NCBI RefSeq assembly: GCF_947507565.1
Contig: NC_089179.1
Location: forward strand, 2,249,747 to 2,313,746
From: Oscarella lobularis
Lineage: Eukaryota; Porifera; Homoscleromorpha; Homosclerophorida; Oscarellidae
Length of the DNA: 64,000 nucleotides
Direction of reading: 5' to 3'
Every line of letters starts with the position of its first letter. Position 1 is the first letter of the stretch. Shown here piece by piece: positions 1-9,525 of this stretch. The notes below the pieces were generated by a model. The model was not told the origin of the DNA, ran no database searches, and saw only the letters and a list, made by a program, of their open reading frames with translations. Made by a program: the position numbers and the translations under genes.

Positions 1-261
1 TGTCGTTTATACCGAAATCCTTTCAACGTAAGTCTTATATTTATAATTCTATAACATAAAATATCTTGCTTACCACAATTATATTCTCCGCCTATCCTCT
101 CTATTTTATATCATATAGTTACGTACACAATTTTTATGGGCTGCAAGCGTTCGAACCTCCACGTGGTGCAGCCTATATAACGCTAATCGAACTCATAAAA
201 CTACCCAAACGAAAAAGCAACAGGAAGTAACGCCCGCGCGTAGCGCGGGCAAACGAGCTAG
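1..261 (+). mobile_element. Helitron 3' terminus (element body lies upstream of the window)
   Basis: Positions 232-250 form a GC-rich hairpin (arms GCCCGCG and CGCGGGC). It is followed 7 bases later by CTAG (258-261) and then a T at 262. Hairpin, short spacer, CTAG and host T is the classic end of a Helitron rolling-circle transposon. The sequence just right of the CTAG resumes a transposase reading frame (next entry), so the Helitron apparently jumped into that gene. Only the end is visible, and positions 1-230 hold no recognisable gene. Confidence 0.7.
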
Positions 262-799
262 TGACGCACTAAACGCAAACCGCATGATAGATAAGCCGGG
301 GGCAAAAACACACCAATTATGAGGGATACTGAGTGGGAGGATCAATTTTTTTCAATGACAAATTCTAGCGGAGAGAACATTGGTCTAAAGGAATGCTTGG
401 TGCGACGACAACGATACACAGAAGAAATGTTGAGGAAGGCCATGGTGACAGAATTTTCACCCGGATTTTGCATCAGAACTATCACTTGAGGAGAAGATTG
501 CCAGAAACGCCGGAGATCATACCGAAGTTCCACTGCGAGTGCAATCCCATCGAGCATCTATGGGCGGAGGCCAAACGAGAAACGCCACGACTATGCAACT
601 ACTCCATCACCGGACTTCAAGAAAACGTGAACCAGCTCTGGATGCCGTCCCCTTAGATAGAATTCGCAAATTTTTGAGAAAAGCGCGCGAGTATCTTGAA
701 ATTTATAGGAATGGAATATCGGCCGTAAATGAAGTCAAAGAAGCACTGAAGAAGTATAAGTCACATCGTCGAGTTTTGAGGTTAGATTCAAATTATTAA
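262..799 (+). pseudogene. 3' part of a DDE transposase (family copy A)
   Basis: Starting right after the Helitron end, one frame reads DALNANRMIDKP, then MRDTEWEDQFFSM, then a HPDFASE block, then PKFHCECNPIEHLWAEAKR and a C-terminus ending in KYKSHRRVLRLDSNY. These blocks match, in order, the C-terminal half of the other DDE copies in this window (23.2, 38.0 and 48.0 kb). The NPIE motif carries the third acidic residue of the Tc1/mariner-type catalytic triad. At least two frame changes (near 510 and 640) make it a pseudogene. The first two catalytic aspartates lie beyond the Helitron insertion. The partner gene is probably the HIRAN gene at 2.7-3.15 kb, read convergently. Confidence 0.7.
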
Positions 800-980
800 T
801 TTTCATTTGTTCGTTTAGTTAGAGATACTGCTTTACGCAGTTCCAATGACTCTCGTGTCAGTGGAGGGGAATGGTCAGGTTCGACTCCTGAGCATATTGT
901 GGCGTTCTGGGACCCAACCCTCGATCTCGCAAAAAAAGTCAATTGTACTATTTGATACATATATTTTTGATAAACGCATA

Positions 981-2727
981 CCGTATTTGACCGAATAAAC
1001 GCCCGGGCGTCTATTTCCTTGAAAAGGCTAACAATGCGGCGTTAATTTGAACCCGGCGACAAATGGAACCCGGCTTTTATAAATGTCATCGGCAAGATCT
1101 CTTTCATTTTTTTGAGCAAGCGACAATACAAACATCGCAAGAAGCATAATTCTAAAGAATTATGGTATTGTCCGATAATTCGTCACTTTCTGTTTCACTT
1201 AACGTGCTAGAATCGCTGTTGGAACTTTCGTCTTCATCTGTGTCCTCGATAAGTGCTTCATTTTCCTCTTTTTCACCGTCATTCTCGTCATCAGATGGTA
1301 ACTGTTGAACATCATTGAATTTGAAGACTTCAAAATTGCTCATTTCTTCTGCAAGGATTTTTCTCCCTTCAGCGCACTCTTCGCCTGATTTAAAGCAATG
1401 AATTTTGTCGTCATCTGTGCCATCGGTTGATGCTATTATGGCGCAAGACAAAAACGAATTCCGTATGACTTCTTCTGGGATCTCTGCCCAGGAAGACTTC
1501 ACCCATTCGCAAAGCAACGAACGAGACGGCGGCTTCATATTTCCACTTTTGGTGTACTCATGGCATGATGGTGCTGACAACCAATCATCATAACAACGGC
1601 GAAGATGACTTTTGAAAATGGCATTCCAGACAACGTCTGGTGCTTGAATATACTAAGTGCACCCTCCTGGTATTACAGCTGGAAGTATTTTCATCCTAGA
1701 AATTTCGGCGCTTACAGCTTTGCTTGTATGGCATTTGTAGGCATCCCAGACTAAAAGGCGCTTTGTAAACGCCACGGAGCCAATGATAGCGTGAAGGTAT
1801 TCACTCGTCAGGGAGTCATTCATCCAACAATTTGGGCTAAACTTCACAACTATTCCAGTTATTGACTTCAAAGTTTTTAGAAGTCGGGTGCCCTTTCCTT
1901 TAAAAACAACAAAAGGTTTGAGTTTGGCTCCGTTAGCTTTAGCAGAAAGAAGAACCGTGAAGTGGTCTTTCTGGTGACCTGTGCTTTTAAGGACAACTGA
2001 ACGAGCGCCAGTTTGATGAACAGTGGTGTCTGACGGCATGTCAAACCAACACGCAGTTTCGTCCATGGCAAAAATAGCATCATTGTTAAATTTATGAGCG
2101 ATCCTCAGTGAACAAAGATACAGAACAAATCGTTCAAGCTTCGGAATAACATCTGCCGGCGCCTTTTGACTGATCGTCGTTCTTCGTCTAAGGGAAAGTG
2201 CATGACGCTTCATAAATCTTCTGAGCCAACCGATACTGGCTTTGAAAGAAGATGAAGTCGAAAGCTGCTTTGCCTTTTCTGTAATCATTCGCCGAGACAC
2301 CCGGAGATTGCCACTGCGCATTTCCATTATCCAGCCGAATAGAGCAGCCTCCATGCCTTCGTCGTGTGGTTTTTGTCAGCACCCGGCAATCTCTTACTTT
2401 TGCTGCCTCCTCTGCGTTTTTCTTTGACGAGTTTTTCTTTGTTTTTTATCCAGTCTCTGATCCGTTTTGGATCAACACGAAAATGCCTTGCAGCAGCTTC
2501 ACCTGAATGATTCTTTGCGAATTCCACGGCGCGAAGCTTCTTAGCGACATCGTAGCTGCTGCGCTTGGACATTTGTCTTCGCGGTGTCGGGATTCAAGCT
2601 GGCAGTCGTCCGGGACCCGGCGATTATTAGAAACCCGGCTTGTATTACTGAAGGGTAGCTAAAATGCCCGGCGTCTAAACAAGACCCGGCGTTTGTTCGA
2701 GCCCGGCTTTAAATCGGTCAAATACGG
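981..2727 (-). mobile_element. pogo/Tigger-like element 1
   Basis: Perfect 14-bp terminal inverted repeats CCGTATTTGACCGA sit at 981-994 and, reversed, at 2714-2727. Each is flanked outside by TA (979-980 and 2728-2729), the target duplication expected of Tc1/mariner/pogo elements. Inside both ends are several copies of a CCCGGC-type motif (for example 1048-1075 and 2615-2706), probably subterminal binding sites. The 1747-bp element holds one broken transposase gene on the minus strand. Confidence 0.85.
1152..2572 (-). pseudogene. pogo/Tigger-like DDE transposase, broken
   Basis: The N-terminus MSKRSSYDVAKKLRAVEFAK is a helix-turn-helix DNA-binding start. A CENP-B-type second domain follows (around GWLRRFMKRHALSLRRR). 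The DDE_1 core has MDETACWFDMP (first Asp), LLVWDAYKCHTS (second Asp) and YIQAPDVVWN (third Asp). The tail is acidic. Two lesions are clear. A frameshift in a run of A near 2370 separates the HTH from the rest. A TAG at 1653-1655 interrupts PGGCT-stop-YIQAPDVVWN, and the same frame then continues to 1152. Length, about 470 codons, is normal for a Tigger-like transposase. It is not expected to be active as it stands. Confidence 0.85.
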
Positions 2728-2738
2728 TACATATAATT

Positions 2739-3153
2739 TTAAAACATATTTTTAAAATGTTCCACGACGTCTTCGGTGCCGCTGACGGTTACTATGACGT
2801 CGGCCACGCGATGCTGGTAGGACCGACTTTCAGTGGCGTAGAGGTCACTTGAAATTCACTGCCACATAAATATTACAGTACACAGTGTATGTTGAATGAA
2901 AAATGTGCGCTTAGCCCACGGCTGTAAGCGTCCCGCTGCGCAAGAAGGGCCCAAGTTTCGCCGCGTCTTCTTTGGTGAGGTGCCCAGCCATTTTTAAAAC
3001 GCCGCGACACTTGGCGATGACCGAAACGGCGTATCGGTCGTACCGATTGCGTTGGTCCCACTCCAGGACAACTGGGACCTTCTTTGCGACGTTTTCGGCC
3101 CCGACGTACAATTTCACGGCCTTCACTACGGAAGAAAAGGTGAATTCGGGCAT
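2739..3153 (-). CDS. HIRAN-domain protein (copy A partner gene)
   Basis: From the ATG at 3153 the protein starts MPEFTFSSVVKAVKLYVG, then shows the HIRAN core VVLEWDQRNRYDRYAVSV and MAGHL, similar to the RxxNPxDxNAI...VGHL signature of HLTF/Rad5 HIRAN domains. The frame stops after GTLTAV, where the homologous copies at 22.7 and 48.77 kb have a 54-59 bp intron. A second block (DLYATESRSYQHRVADVIVTV...) resumes at about 2848 and stops at 2739. I could not find a clean in-frame splice pair here, so the gene may be decayed. The frame is open upstream to 3312, but the other copies favour the internal ATG. Confidence 0.65.
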
Positions 3154-3675
3154 GTTTTCGATGTACAAGGATAGCGCGCTAAGATTTTTTGGCGACGCCC
3201 ATGACGACCATTCGGCCAGACGTCTCCGAGCCGTATCTGACGAACAAAGACAGGGAAGCAAAATCCGCTCGACAGATCTCTTCGTCTTTCCTTTGCGCGT
3301 CTTTTCGGGCAAGCGGATAGTCGCGAAATGGAGCGTAGACTCTAGAAAATGCTATCGAAACGCTCATAGCAACGGATTTTCCAAGCGAAATGGAAGACGA
3401 AAGAAAGAACGGAACGAAAATCGGCTGGACCAATCTTTAGGAAGGAAGAAATAGATGCTATTTCGCAGACGACATCAAGTAGTGTCAAAGAGAACGAAGG
3501 AAGAAAACGTGTAAACGTACATTTCCGGAATCGAACGGAATCACGCGAAAGGTACGACGTCGATCGCTTAATCCCTCGACGAAAGGTTAGAGTAAGTATT
3601 CCTTATGCGTCTGAAACCGCCGCAAAGAATACAAATTCTATGACATTTGAATGACGCGGCGATTCCCACAAAGAG

Positions 3676-3708
3676 TCACGTGGGATGCTTATGCGTGGGC
3701 GCACTGTA
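3676..3708. repeat. terminal inverted-repeat end of DDE+HIRAN copy A
   Basis: Read on the minus strand from 3708: TA, then CAGTGCGCCCACGCATAA, then GCATCCCACGTG. It matches the TIR CAGTGCATCCCACGT found at both ends of the copy at 46,399-49,528 and resembles ends at 10,474-10,501 and 25,582-25,609. Positions 3154-3675 hold only the HIRAN upstream region, with no other gene seen. Confidence 0.55.
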
Positions 3709-4015
3709 TGACCTCCAAGAAACGCATGCACCTGGGGCAGATCGGGTGGGCGTTAGGAGGTACACTTTGCGCTCGTTATCGCGTTTGGCAGATTTATATC
3801 CGGGGAGGGCGTACACGTGTCATGAGGTCGGCGAAATACGATGATCCGCTACTCTGCGCGGCTATTTCAGCGTCGTGATCGCGTAATACTGTTTTGAGAA
3901 ATGCATTTTGTTTCTTTTCTTGTAGATCTATGATGGCGTTCGTCGCTATCGGCTTCTGTGGGAGTGGCCGGAATTCCCCTTTTATGAGACGACCTTTGAG
4001 CGGAAGCAGAGCTGA

Positions 4016-5050
4016 ATGATTGGTATGATCCCAAAGAAGAGTGTGCGTGTGTATGCCTTTGGGCGGTGGGCGTTGACAAACACGAGACGTGCACGCGAAC
4101 CGGACTCCTTGAAAAGGCCATTGAACTGTGTCACAGGATTATATCGACGTCAACTTTTTCAAGTCATGCTAAGGCGAGAGCTCTCGAAGTACAGCCAAAA
4201 GGAACTGAGGTCCTACCTAAAAAGTGTTGCCTGTCAGATAAAAAGGCTTCAAAAAAGGATATGGTGAGTACTCTGCGCGATTTCTTCCCCCAGGTTAATA
4301 AAGAGAAAAGTAGATCTCTCGCCTACTTTACGGCGAGAGGAAGCGAGTTCGCAATGAAGTCGAAAAGGAACTCGCTCGCCTCCTCCGGTCAAGGAACGCC
4401 AGAATCCTCGTCGAGAAGCTTCTGGAATTAGCCGACGACAAGACAGACTCGTCCGACGACGAGTGCGAAGCCGACAGCGACGAGATTCGAAACTCGTCCG
4501 ACGACGAGGCCGACAGCGAGCATCGCGACGACGAGGCCGACGACGAGGCCGACGAGCATCGCGACGACGAGGCCGAAGAGCGTCGCTACCACGAGGCCGA
4601 AGAGCATCGCGACGACGAGGCCGAAGAGCATCGCGACGACGAGGCCGAAGAGCATCGCGACGACGAGGCCGAAGAGCATCGCGACGACGAGGCCGAAGAG
4701 CGTCGCTACCACGAGGCCGAAGAGCATCGCGACGACGAGGCCGAAGAGCATCGCTACCACGAGGCCGAAGAGCATCGCTACCACGGAGCCGAAGAGCATC
4801 GCGACGACGAGGCCCAAGCCGGAAGCAACAGGCATCGCGACGACGAGGCCGAAGCCAAAAGCGACAAGAATCGCGACGACGAGACCGACGACGCGGCCTA
4901 CGGCAAGGCCGACGAGTCCGAAGCCGACAAGCATCGCGAAGACGAGGACGAAGCCGAAAGCGACGAGCATCGCGACGACGACGCCGACGAGTCCGAAGCC
5001 GACGAGCATCGCGACGAGCGCAAGGCCAAGCCGAAGAAGAGGGAGTGCTA
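4016..5050 (+). CDS. acidic repeat protein, probably two or more exons; function unknown
   Basis: A basic exon reading RRELSKYSQKELRSYLKSVA and QIKRLQKRIW ends at about 4262 before a GTGAGT donor. A plausible acceptor near 4338 gives KRVRNEVEKELARLLRSRNA, then KLLELADDKTDSSDDE, and then a long array of EAEEHRDD units to a stop at about 5050. In this frame the 24-bp DNA repeat codes for strongly acidic Glu/Asp/His/Arg octapeptides. The two other open frames over the repeat give implausible Arg-rich or Val/Leu-rich strings. The splice choice is my inference. Such charged repeats usually form extended or coiled structures. I do not recognise a family. Confidence 0.5.
4497..5036 (+). repeat. 24-bp tandem repeat (GACGACGAGGCCGAAGAGCATCGC)
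   Basis: About 20 units, near-perfect between 4550 and 4800 and more diverged towards 5036. Variant units replace GCGACGACGAG with GCTACCACGAG. The period is a multiple of three throughout, so the reading frame is kept. This fits selection on, or at least tolerance by, a coding frame. Confidence 0.85.
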
Positions 5051-6564
5051 GCTCAAAAGGATACCTTTCATTGGCAAAGACACGCCTAGCCGAAAGAAGC
5101 GACAGCGGAAGAGGACGCGGCAACAGAGGCGGAAATTGAAGAAGACGCAGTAGACACTCACAGAGATCTACAGACTTCCTATGCTTGTAGCGCGCGTATT
5201 TTTGTCCTATGTGTTATTAAATATATTCACTTTACAGCAGTCGGCGATTCGCTCCTCTTTAGTCTCATCTACGCCGCCGATTCTACTTCAGTTGTACTGA
5301 TATTATTTGATCCCGCCTACGCGCGGAGCATGCGCGTGTTTCTCAATCATCCAGCCGTTCAGAAGCGCAACGTCGGATGACAAATCTTTCACGACAACGA
5401 AAAAGGTACGATAGGCGTGACGCGATGACAAAGAATGCAAGAGACCGTCGACTTCGCCTATTGAAATCCGATCTCCAAAACAAGAAGAGCATACCAGGTG
5501 TATAGGTTGTGGCCGAAGTCTTACGTGAAGATTCTGCGGTGTCGCAAAAGGAGGTTTTTGAAGACCTGGGAGCTGGAGAAGATTGTCACGATAGCGCAGT
5601 TGGGGAAGTACGCGAATCATGTAATATATTATGCATCCATCTGATTTGTAATTCAGCAACGTTAATTCAGGTTGTCAGACAGAGAGTGTGTCAACAGCCG
5701 AGATTGGGATTCAGTGTAGTCTGCTTGGGTCACAGTACATCATCGATTGTAAGGCAGACTGCAGCTGTGAATCCGACGAGGACGATCCATTGGGCACGAC
5801 AGTAACGACAGTCAGTGACTTCGATCTCATTCATGCTGTGACCGATACGGGTTCTCTGTACCAATACGGGGCCTCTTCCTCTCTTCACTGCTCTACCCAG
5901 GTCACATCTCGCTAGCCACTTATCTACCCTAGTCACTTTTCGCAGATCACTTCTCTACACTAGTCACTTCTCGCTAGCCACTTCTCTACACTAGTCACTT
6001 CTCGCTATTTTGTCACTTCTCTCAGGCCTCTTCTCAGCCATATTCATTTCTTGCTTACGTGCAAAGAGAGTTAACAATGTCGTTTGTAGCGGTAGCCTTG
6101 CAGAAGAACACCTAAGTTCACCTCAAGCCGTTTTCCCGTTCGACATGTCGGGAACGCCCATTCCGGGCCTAATTGGAGCTTTTTTGGCTAAACAACTCTG
6201 ATCGGCTAACCCAGAGACAGCGCATTGACTACATCTATCTTGCATCGACGCTGTAAGCAACAACCGATACGTCTGTCTTCTATTATGTAGATGTGGGACG
6301 GCCCCCCGTTTTCCATGAAGGAGTGACCGCAAATAAAATGTGATTTCGGCCTTGGTTCGACAAACTGCACGTAACTGCCGATACACCTACCTTTAAAAGA
6401 AGCGTTGAAAGCTATATGGACTAGAAGTTGGAACTGTATCTGGGAGAAATTGTTAGGAGAAGAGAGCGTTATCGGGGAATTTGGAAGCCATTTGCGAGAC
6501 ACATAGGACCATCAAGAATACACTTTAACTAAGTGTAACTAGGCAAGTTTCCAATCCCTCTCTA
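5051..6564. other. no recognisable gene; 39-bp minisatellite at 5898-6016
   Basis: The frames here are open only in short stretches with no motif I recognise (the longest are on the minus strand at 5303-5659 and 6206-6502). At 5898-6016 a unit of roughly 39 bp containing CACTAGTCACTTCTCGCTAG is repeated about three times. The stretch ends where the Helitron 5' end begins. Confidence 0.5.
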
Positions 6565-6770
6565 TCTATACTACTAAGAGAGAGAGTTGTCGTCACGCTC
6601 CCTACGTGGCGGTCACGCGGTCGTCCGGGACGCGCGAACGTTTCGCTTCAAATTTGTCCGCCGGCGTGCGCGTTTTGCTTCAACGCGCCCGTCGCCGAAA
6701 TCGTGACATTTATTTTCGATCGCCGTCGACCGGGGACCCCGGGTCCCGCGCACGACGTCACTAAGCTTCC
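6565..6770 (+). repeat. Helitron 5' subterminal region shared with 56,270-56,477
   Basis: Both copies share TCTAYACTACTAAGA, CGCTTCAAATTT, ATCGTGACATTT and a GGGGACCCCGGGTCCCGCGCACGACGTC-type block in the same order. The second copy is on the minus strand. The GC-rich, CpG-rich stretch may hold the promoter of the downstream Helitron genes. Confidence 0.65.
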
Positions 6771-6844
6771 GGGTGCGTGACCTTCGCGTGGGTGGTTTCA
6801 GCGGACACGCCCCGCGCTCGCTCGCCGACCAATAGGGCGCCGCG

Positions 6845-7561
6845 CTAACGCGTTCCACGCAGAGCTTCGCCTATGGTTCTCTCGATCGCTTCTCGCCGCT
6901 TTCTCTTCGTCTTTGTTTTCGCTCTCTTTTCGTCTTTTCGCTTCTCGGCCGTTCGCGCGAGCGGTAGTCGGCGTGTCTCGCCGCGCCGCGCCGATTCCAA
7001 CGAGTTTTTCCTAGGGGCGTCTCCTTCCGTGTGTGCCCGCTCCTTCGTCGCGCTTTGTTTGGCTTCCCCTTCGAGTTCCGTCGCTCGCATTTGTTCGCGA
7101 AGCCTCGGTAAGTCGGATCGATTTTGGCCAGTTTGTTCTGGCGACGTTTTCGCGGACTTCGCTTCGAGCGACTTTTTTAGGGGCGTATCCTTTTGTTTTT
7201 GCTTCGATCGAACGTCTTTCGGCTTCCTCCTCGAGTGCTGTTGCTCTTCTTCGCTCGCGAAAATCCGGTAGGTCGGCAATTTCCGTCCAGCTGCTTCGAA
7301 CGACGTGTTTCTAGAAGCGTCTTTTCTCGCAGTCGTTCGCTGCGCAGTCGCGCGTTCTTCGGCTTCTTCTTGCGTCGCTTCGAACTCTTGTCGTCGTCCG
7401 CGAAATCTCGGTGCGTCCTTCAACTTCGACAGACTGACGTAAATCCATGTCACGATTTTTTTTCGTGTATAGGACCACGTCTTTTCGTTTTCTTTCCATT
7501 CTACGGCAATCATCGTCCGACCTCTGTCTCGCCTTTCTATCCAATTTTTGTCCTTCCGCAA
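6845..7561 (-). CDS. possible charged repeat protein, antisense to the RPA-gene 5' region
   Basis: A 238-codon open frame on the minus strand, rich in Arg, Lys and Glu. It contains about three diverged modules of some 50 residues, each ending in a KDA/KDT/GDA...SLE-like block (RNTSFEAAGRK, LKKSLEAKSAK, RKNSLESARR). Period and spacing are kept at the protein level. It lies over the 5' leader and first exon of the sense gene, so it could equally be a shadow of repeated sense DNA. No family is recognised. Confidence 0.3.
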   Translation of the reverse strand: MRKDKNWIERRDRGRTMIAVEWKENEKTWSYTRKKIVTWIYVSLSKLKDAPRFRGRRQEFEATQEEAEERATAQRTTARKDASRNTSFEAAGRKLPTYRIFASEEEQQHSRRKPKDVRSKQKQKDTPLKKSLEAKSAKTSPEQTGQNRSDLPRLREQMRATELEGEAKQSATKERAHTEGDAPRKNSLESARRGETRRLPLARTAEKRKDEKRAKTKTKRKRREAIERTIGEALRGTR

Positions 7562-9381
7562 GGGCTGTTGTGCGCTCCAGTTTCGGAGGCGCTGCGTCCA
7601 AAGCGTTTCAGAGAATTGCCGACATCCACGACTCGCCTACGCGTAAGTTTGCTCTTTTTTCGCAAATGGCTTTGATGGTAAATTTCTGCTATTGTCGTTC
7701 TGCAGCGTATCGAGCAGAATTCCACGCAAAAATCGACCTCTTTTCCGAGTTAAAAGCGAAGGGTTCGACGAAATACTTCCACGGTTTTTTGGCAGACGAA
7801 ACGGGGCGAATCCGTTTTGTGTCGTTCTATCCCGCAAAACGCGAGAGGTTTGTTGAATACACAAAAACCGGAGAAGCTGTCTGCTTTCGAAACGTTCTCA
7901 TCAAGCGAAACAAATTTGGCAACGAAATGGAGGCGGAAATTCAGGAAAGCTCGGGACTTGCCAAGTCGCCGCAAAAAAATTCGGTTTCAACGCATTTGGA
8001 ACAAGTTCCTGAAACTCCAGTGCCGGCCACACTGGCCGAAGTCGGCCGCTTTCTTCCCGGCCAAATTCTCGATGTCAAAGCCAAAGTTATGGAATTGACC
8101 GACGTCAACATCACTAGGACGCAAATTGAAGTGGAGAAAGCAGCCATTGCGGACGCCACAGGGTTCGCCACTTTGACGATTTGGGGCGCCGATCTCGTGC
8201 AGAAAGTGAAACTTTTCAAATGTTATCAATTCCGAGTCGGCCTCAAAACCACTTCTGCCTCCGAAGGTCACCTGCTCTTCACTCCGCGCGTTGGCTCTGT
8301 CATTTCACCAATCGATGATTTGCTGTCGGTCAAAACGGTGCCATTTTCTCTTGGCGAAAAGCCTTTGACTTTGAAAAAGGCTAAGATCGTCTCCGTTGGA
8401 AACTTTATTACCGTGAATAAATGCCACTCCTGCAACAAAGGAGATGCTTCTTCTCTCGAGCATCTTTATGAATTTTGTCGCTGTTCGTCTTGGGGTAACT
8501 TATCTCTTCGCAAATCGTGCGAGGAACAGACGAAAGCCGTGTTGACTATCAAAAGCCAAACTATCAAGCTTCATCTTACAGCCGATTCGAAGCAAATGGA
8601 GGTCATTTGCAATCGGCCGTTCGATACAATCGATAAAATTCTCCTTCTTCGCGCTCCTGAATTTACAATTAAGTACACGGCAGATCGGCGCATTACTGCC
8701 GTTCTTCGTCCAGAGCAAGAAACTGCTTTTACTGCCGCTACTACGGAAAATTCTTCTTCCGCCAATGCTACAATTACTACTACTACAGCTGCTGCTGTCG
8801 CTGCTGCTTCGGCTACTACTACCGCTACTACCGCTACAGCCACTGCCACAGCTACGGCGAGTGCCCGCCGAAGTCTCAGCAAAAGCTTTTCCGATTTGCA
8901 ATCTCACGATCACCTTGACGATCACTATGATATTTCGAATGAAAGCCTTTTGAATTACCGTTGAAGCGGTACGCTCGACACCTCCGACGGTTCTGCGAAA
9001 AATCCGAAACGCCGTCTTTCCAACGAGGGCAATAATGCGATTTTCTCTGCTCTATCAAAAATCCCGCATACGGAATCGGGCGCGACGCCTGCGTTTTCCA
9101 GTCCGAATTCATTGTTTCGTCGAAGCCGCGATGAAAATTTTGACGAGTTTCTATAGGAACCGCTGGACAACGAAGCGGAACAATATTCCGACACTCAATC
9201 CGACGTTCCAGAAACCCCTACTGATCCGAAAGACGAAGCGAAATTAGATGAAGACGTCCTTCGCCATGCCCGCACCGACTGCGACGACAGCGGCGCTGAA
9301 GAGCAATCGCAGAATCGAGGTCAATCGCCTCCTCATGCAAAACGCGTTTGTAAATACGCAAAACGCTCGCACAAAAAATAA
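7447..9381 (+). pseudogene. RPA-like OB-fold single-stranded-DNA-binding protein of Helitron 1
   Basis: The first OB-fold reads FSELKAKGSTKYFHGFLADE and then FVSFYPAKRERFVEY. A second begins FLPGQILDVKAKVMELTDVN and runs to ADATGFATLTIWGADLVQKV. A Cys-containing segment (KCHSCNKGDASS) follows. This resembles the RPA70-like proteins that animal and plant Helitrons carry beside Rep/Hel. A 63-bp in-frame intron (7643-7705, GTAAGT...CTGCAG) may be spliced out. At 8700-8860 runs of Thr/Ala codons form a low-complexity linker. The frame stops at TGA 8962-8964, then continues in frame through a second stop (TAG 9154-9156) to TAA at 9379-9381, ending in a basic KRVCKYAKRSHKK tail. The gene therefore looks longer originally and interrupted by two nonsense changes. 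Confidence 0.7.
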
Positions 9382-9410
9382 TTCGTCTCACTCTCCTCTA
9401 AGCTACCTGA

Positions 9411-9525
9411 CCCGTTGATCAAACATTTTTTCCTCAGTAGACCCGTTGGTCGACATTCTTTCTTTCAGCATCTGACCCGTTGGTCAAAATTATCCATTTG
9501 GTTAGTAGACCCTTTGGTCCAGCAT
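9411..9525. repeat. GACCCGTTGGTCA repeats downstream of the RPA-like gene
   Basis: Four copies of GACCCGTTGGTC or a close variant occur in about 110 bp. The same motif, inverted, recurs in the 103-bp tandem repeat at 61.7-61.95 kb next to another Helitron end, suggesting a shared Helitron sequence module. Confidence 0.6.

Larger units (their letters stand above)
262..3706 (+). mobile_element. DDE+HIRAN transposon copy A, disrupted by a Helitron and a Tigger element
   Basis: Transposase fragment (+), then a HIRAN gene (-), then an inverted-repeat end whose last bases GCACTGTA (3701-3708) read inward as CAGTGCGCCCACG with a flanking TA. This is the same order and orientation as the intact-ended copy at 46.4-49.5 kb. 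A Tigger element (981-2727) is nested between the two genes. The left end would lie beyond the window. Grouping these parts into one element is inferred from the repeated architecture. Confidence 0.6.

Noticed and set aside
885..905. GGTTCGACTCC, a tRNA T-arm-like word
   Set aside because: No acceptor, D or anticodon stem could be built around it.
4463..5089. 208-codon Arg-rich plus-strand frame
   Set aside because: Out-of-frame reading of the same repeat. The acidic frame has better flanking exons.
4428..5123. 231-codon minus-strand frame of Val/Leu/Gly repeats
   Set aside because: Antisense shadow of the 24-bp acidic repeat. The composition is an artefact of the repeat.
8571..8925. minus-strand Ser- or Val/Ala-rich frames
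   Set aside because: Shadows of the Thr/Ala trinucleotide stretch in the RPA-like gene.
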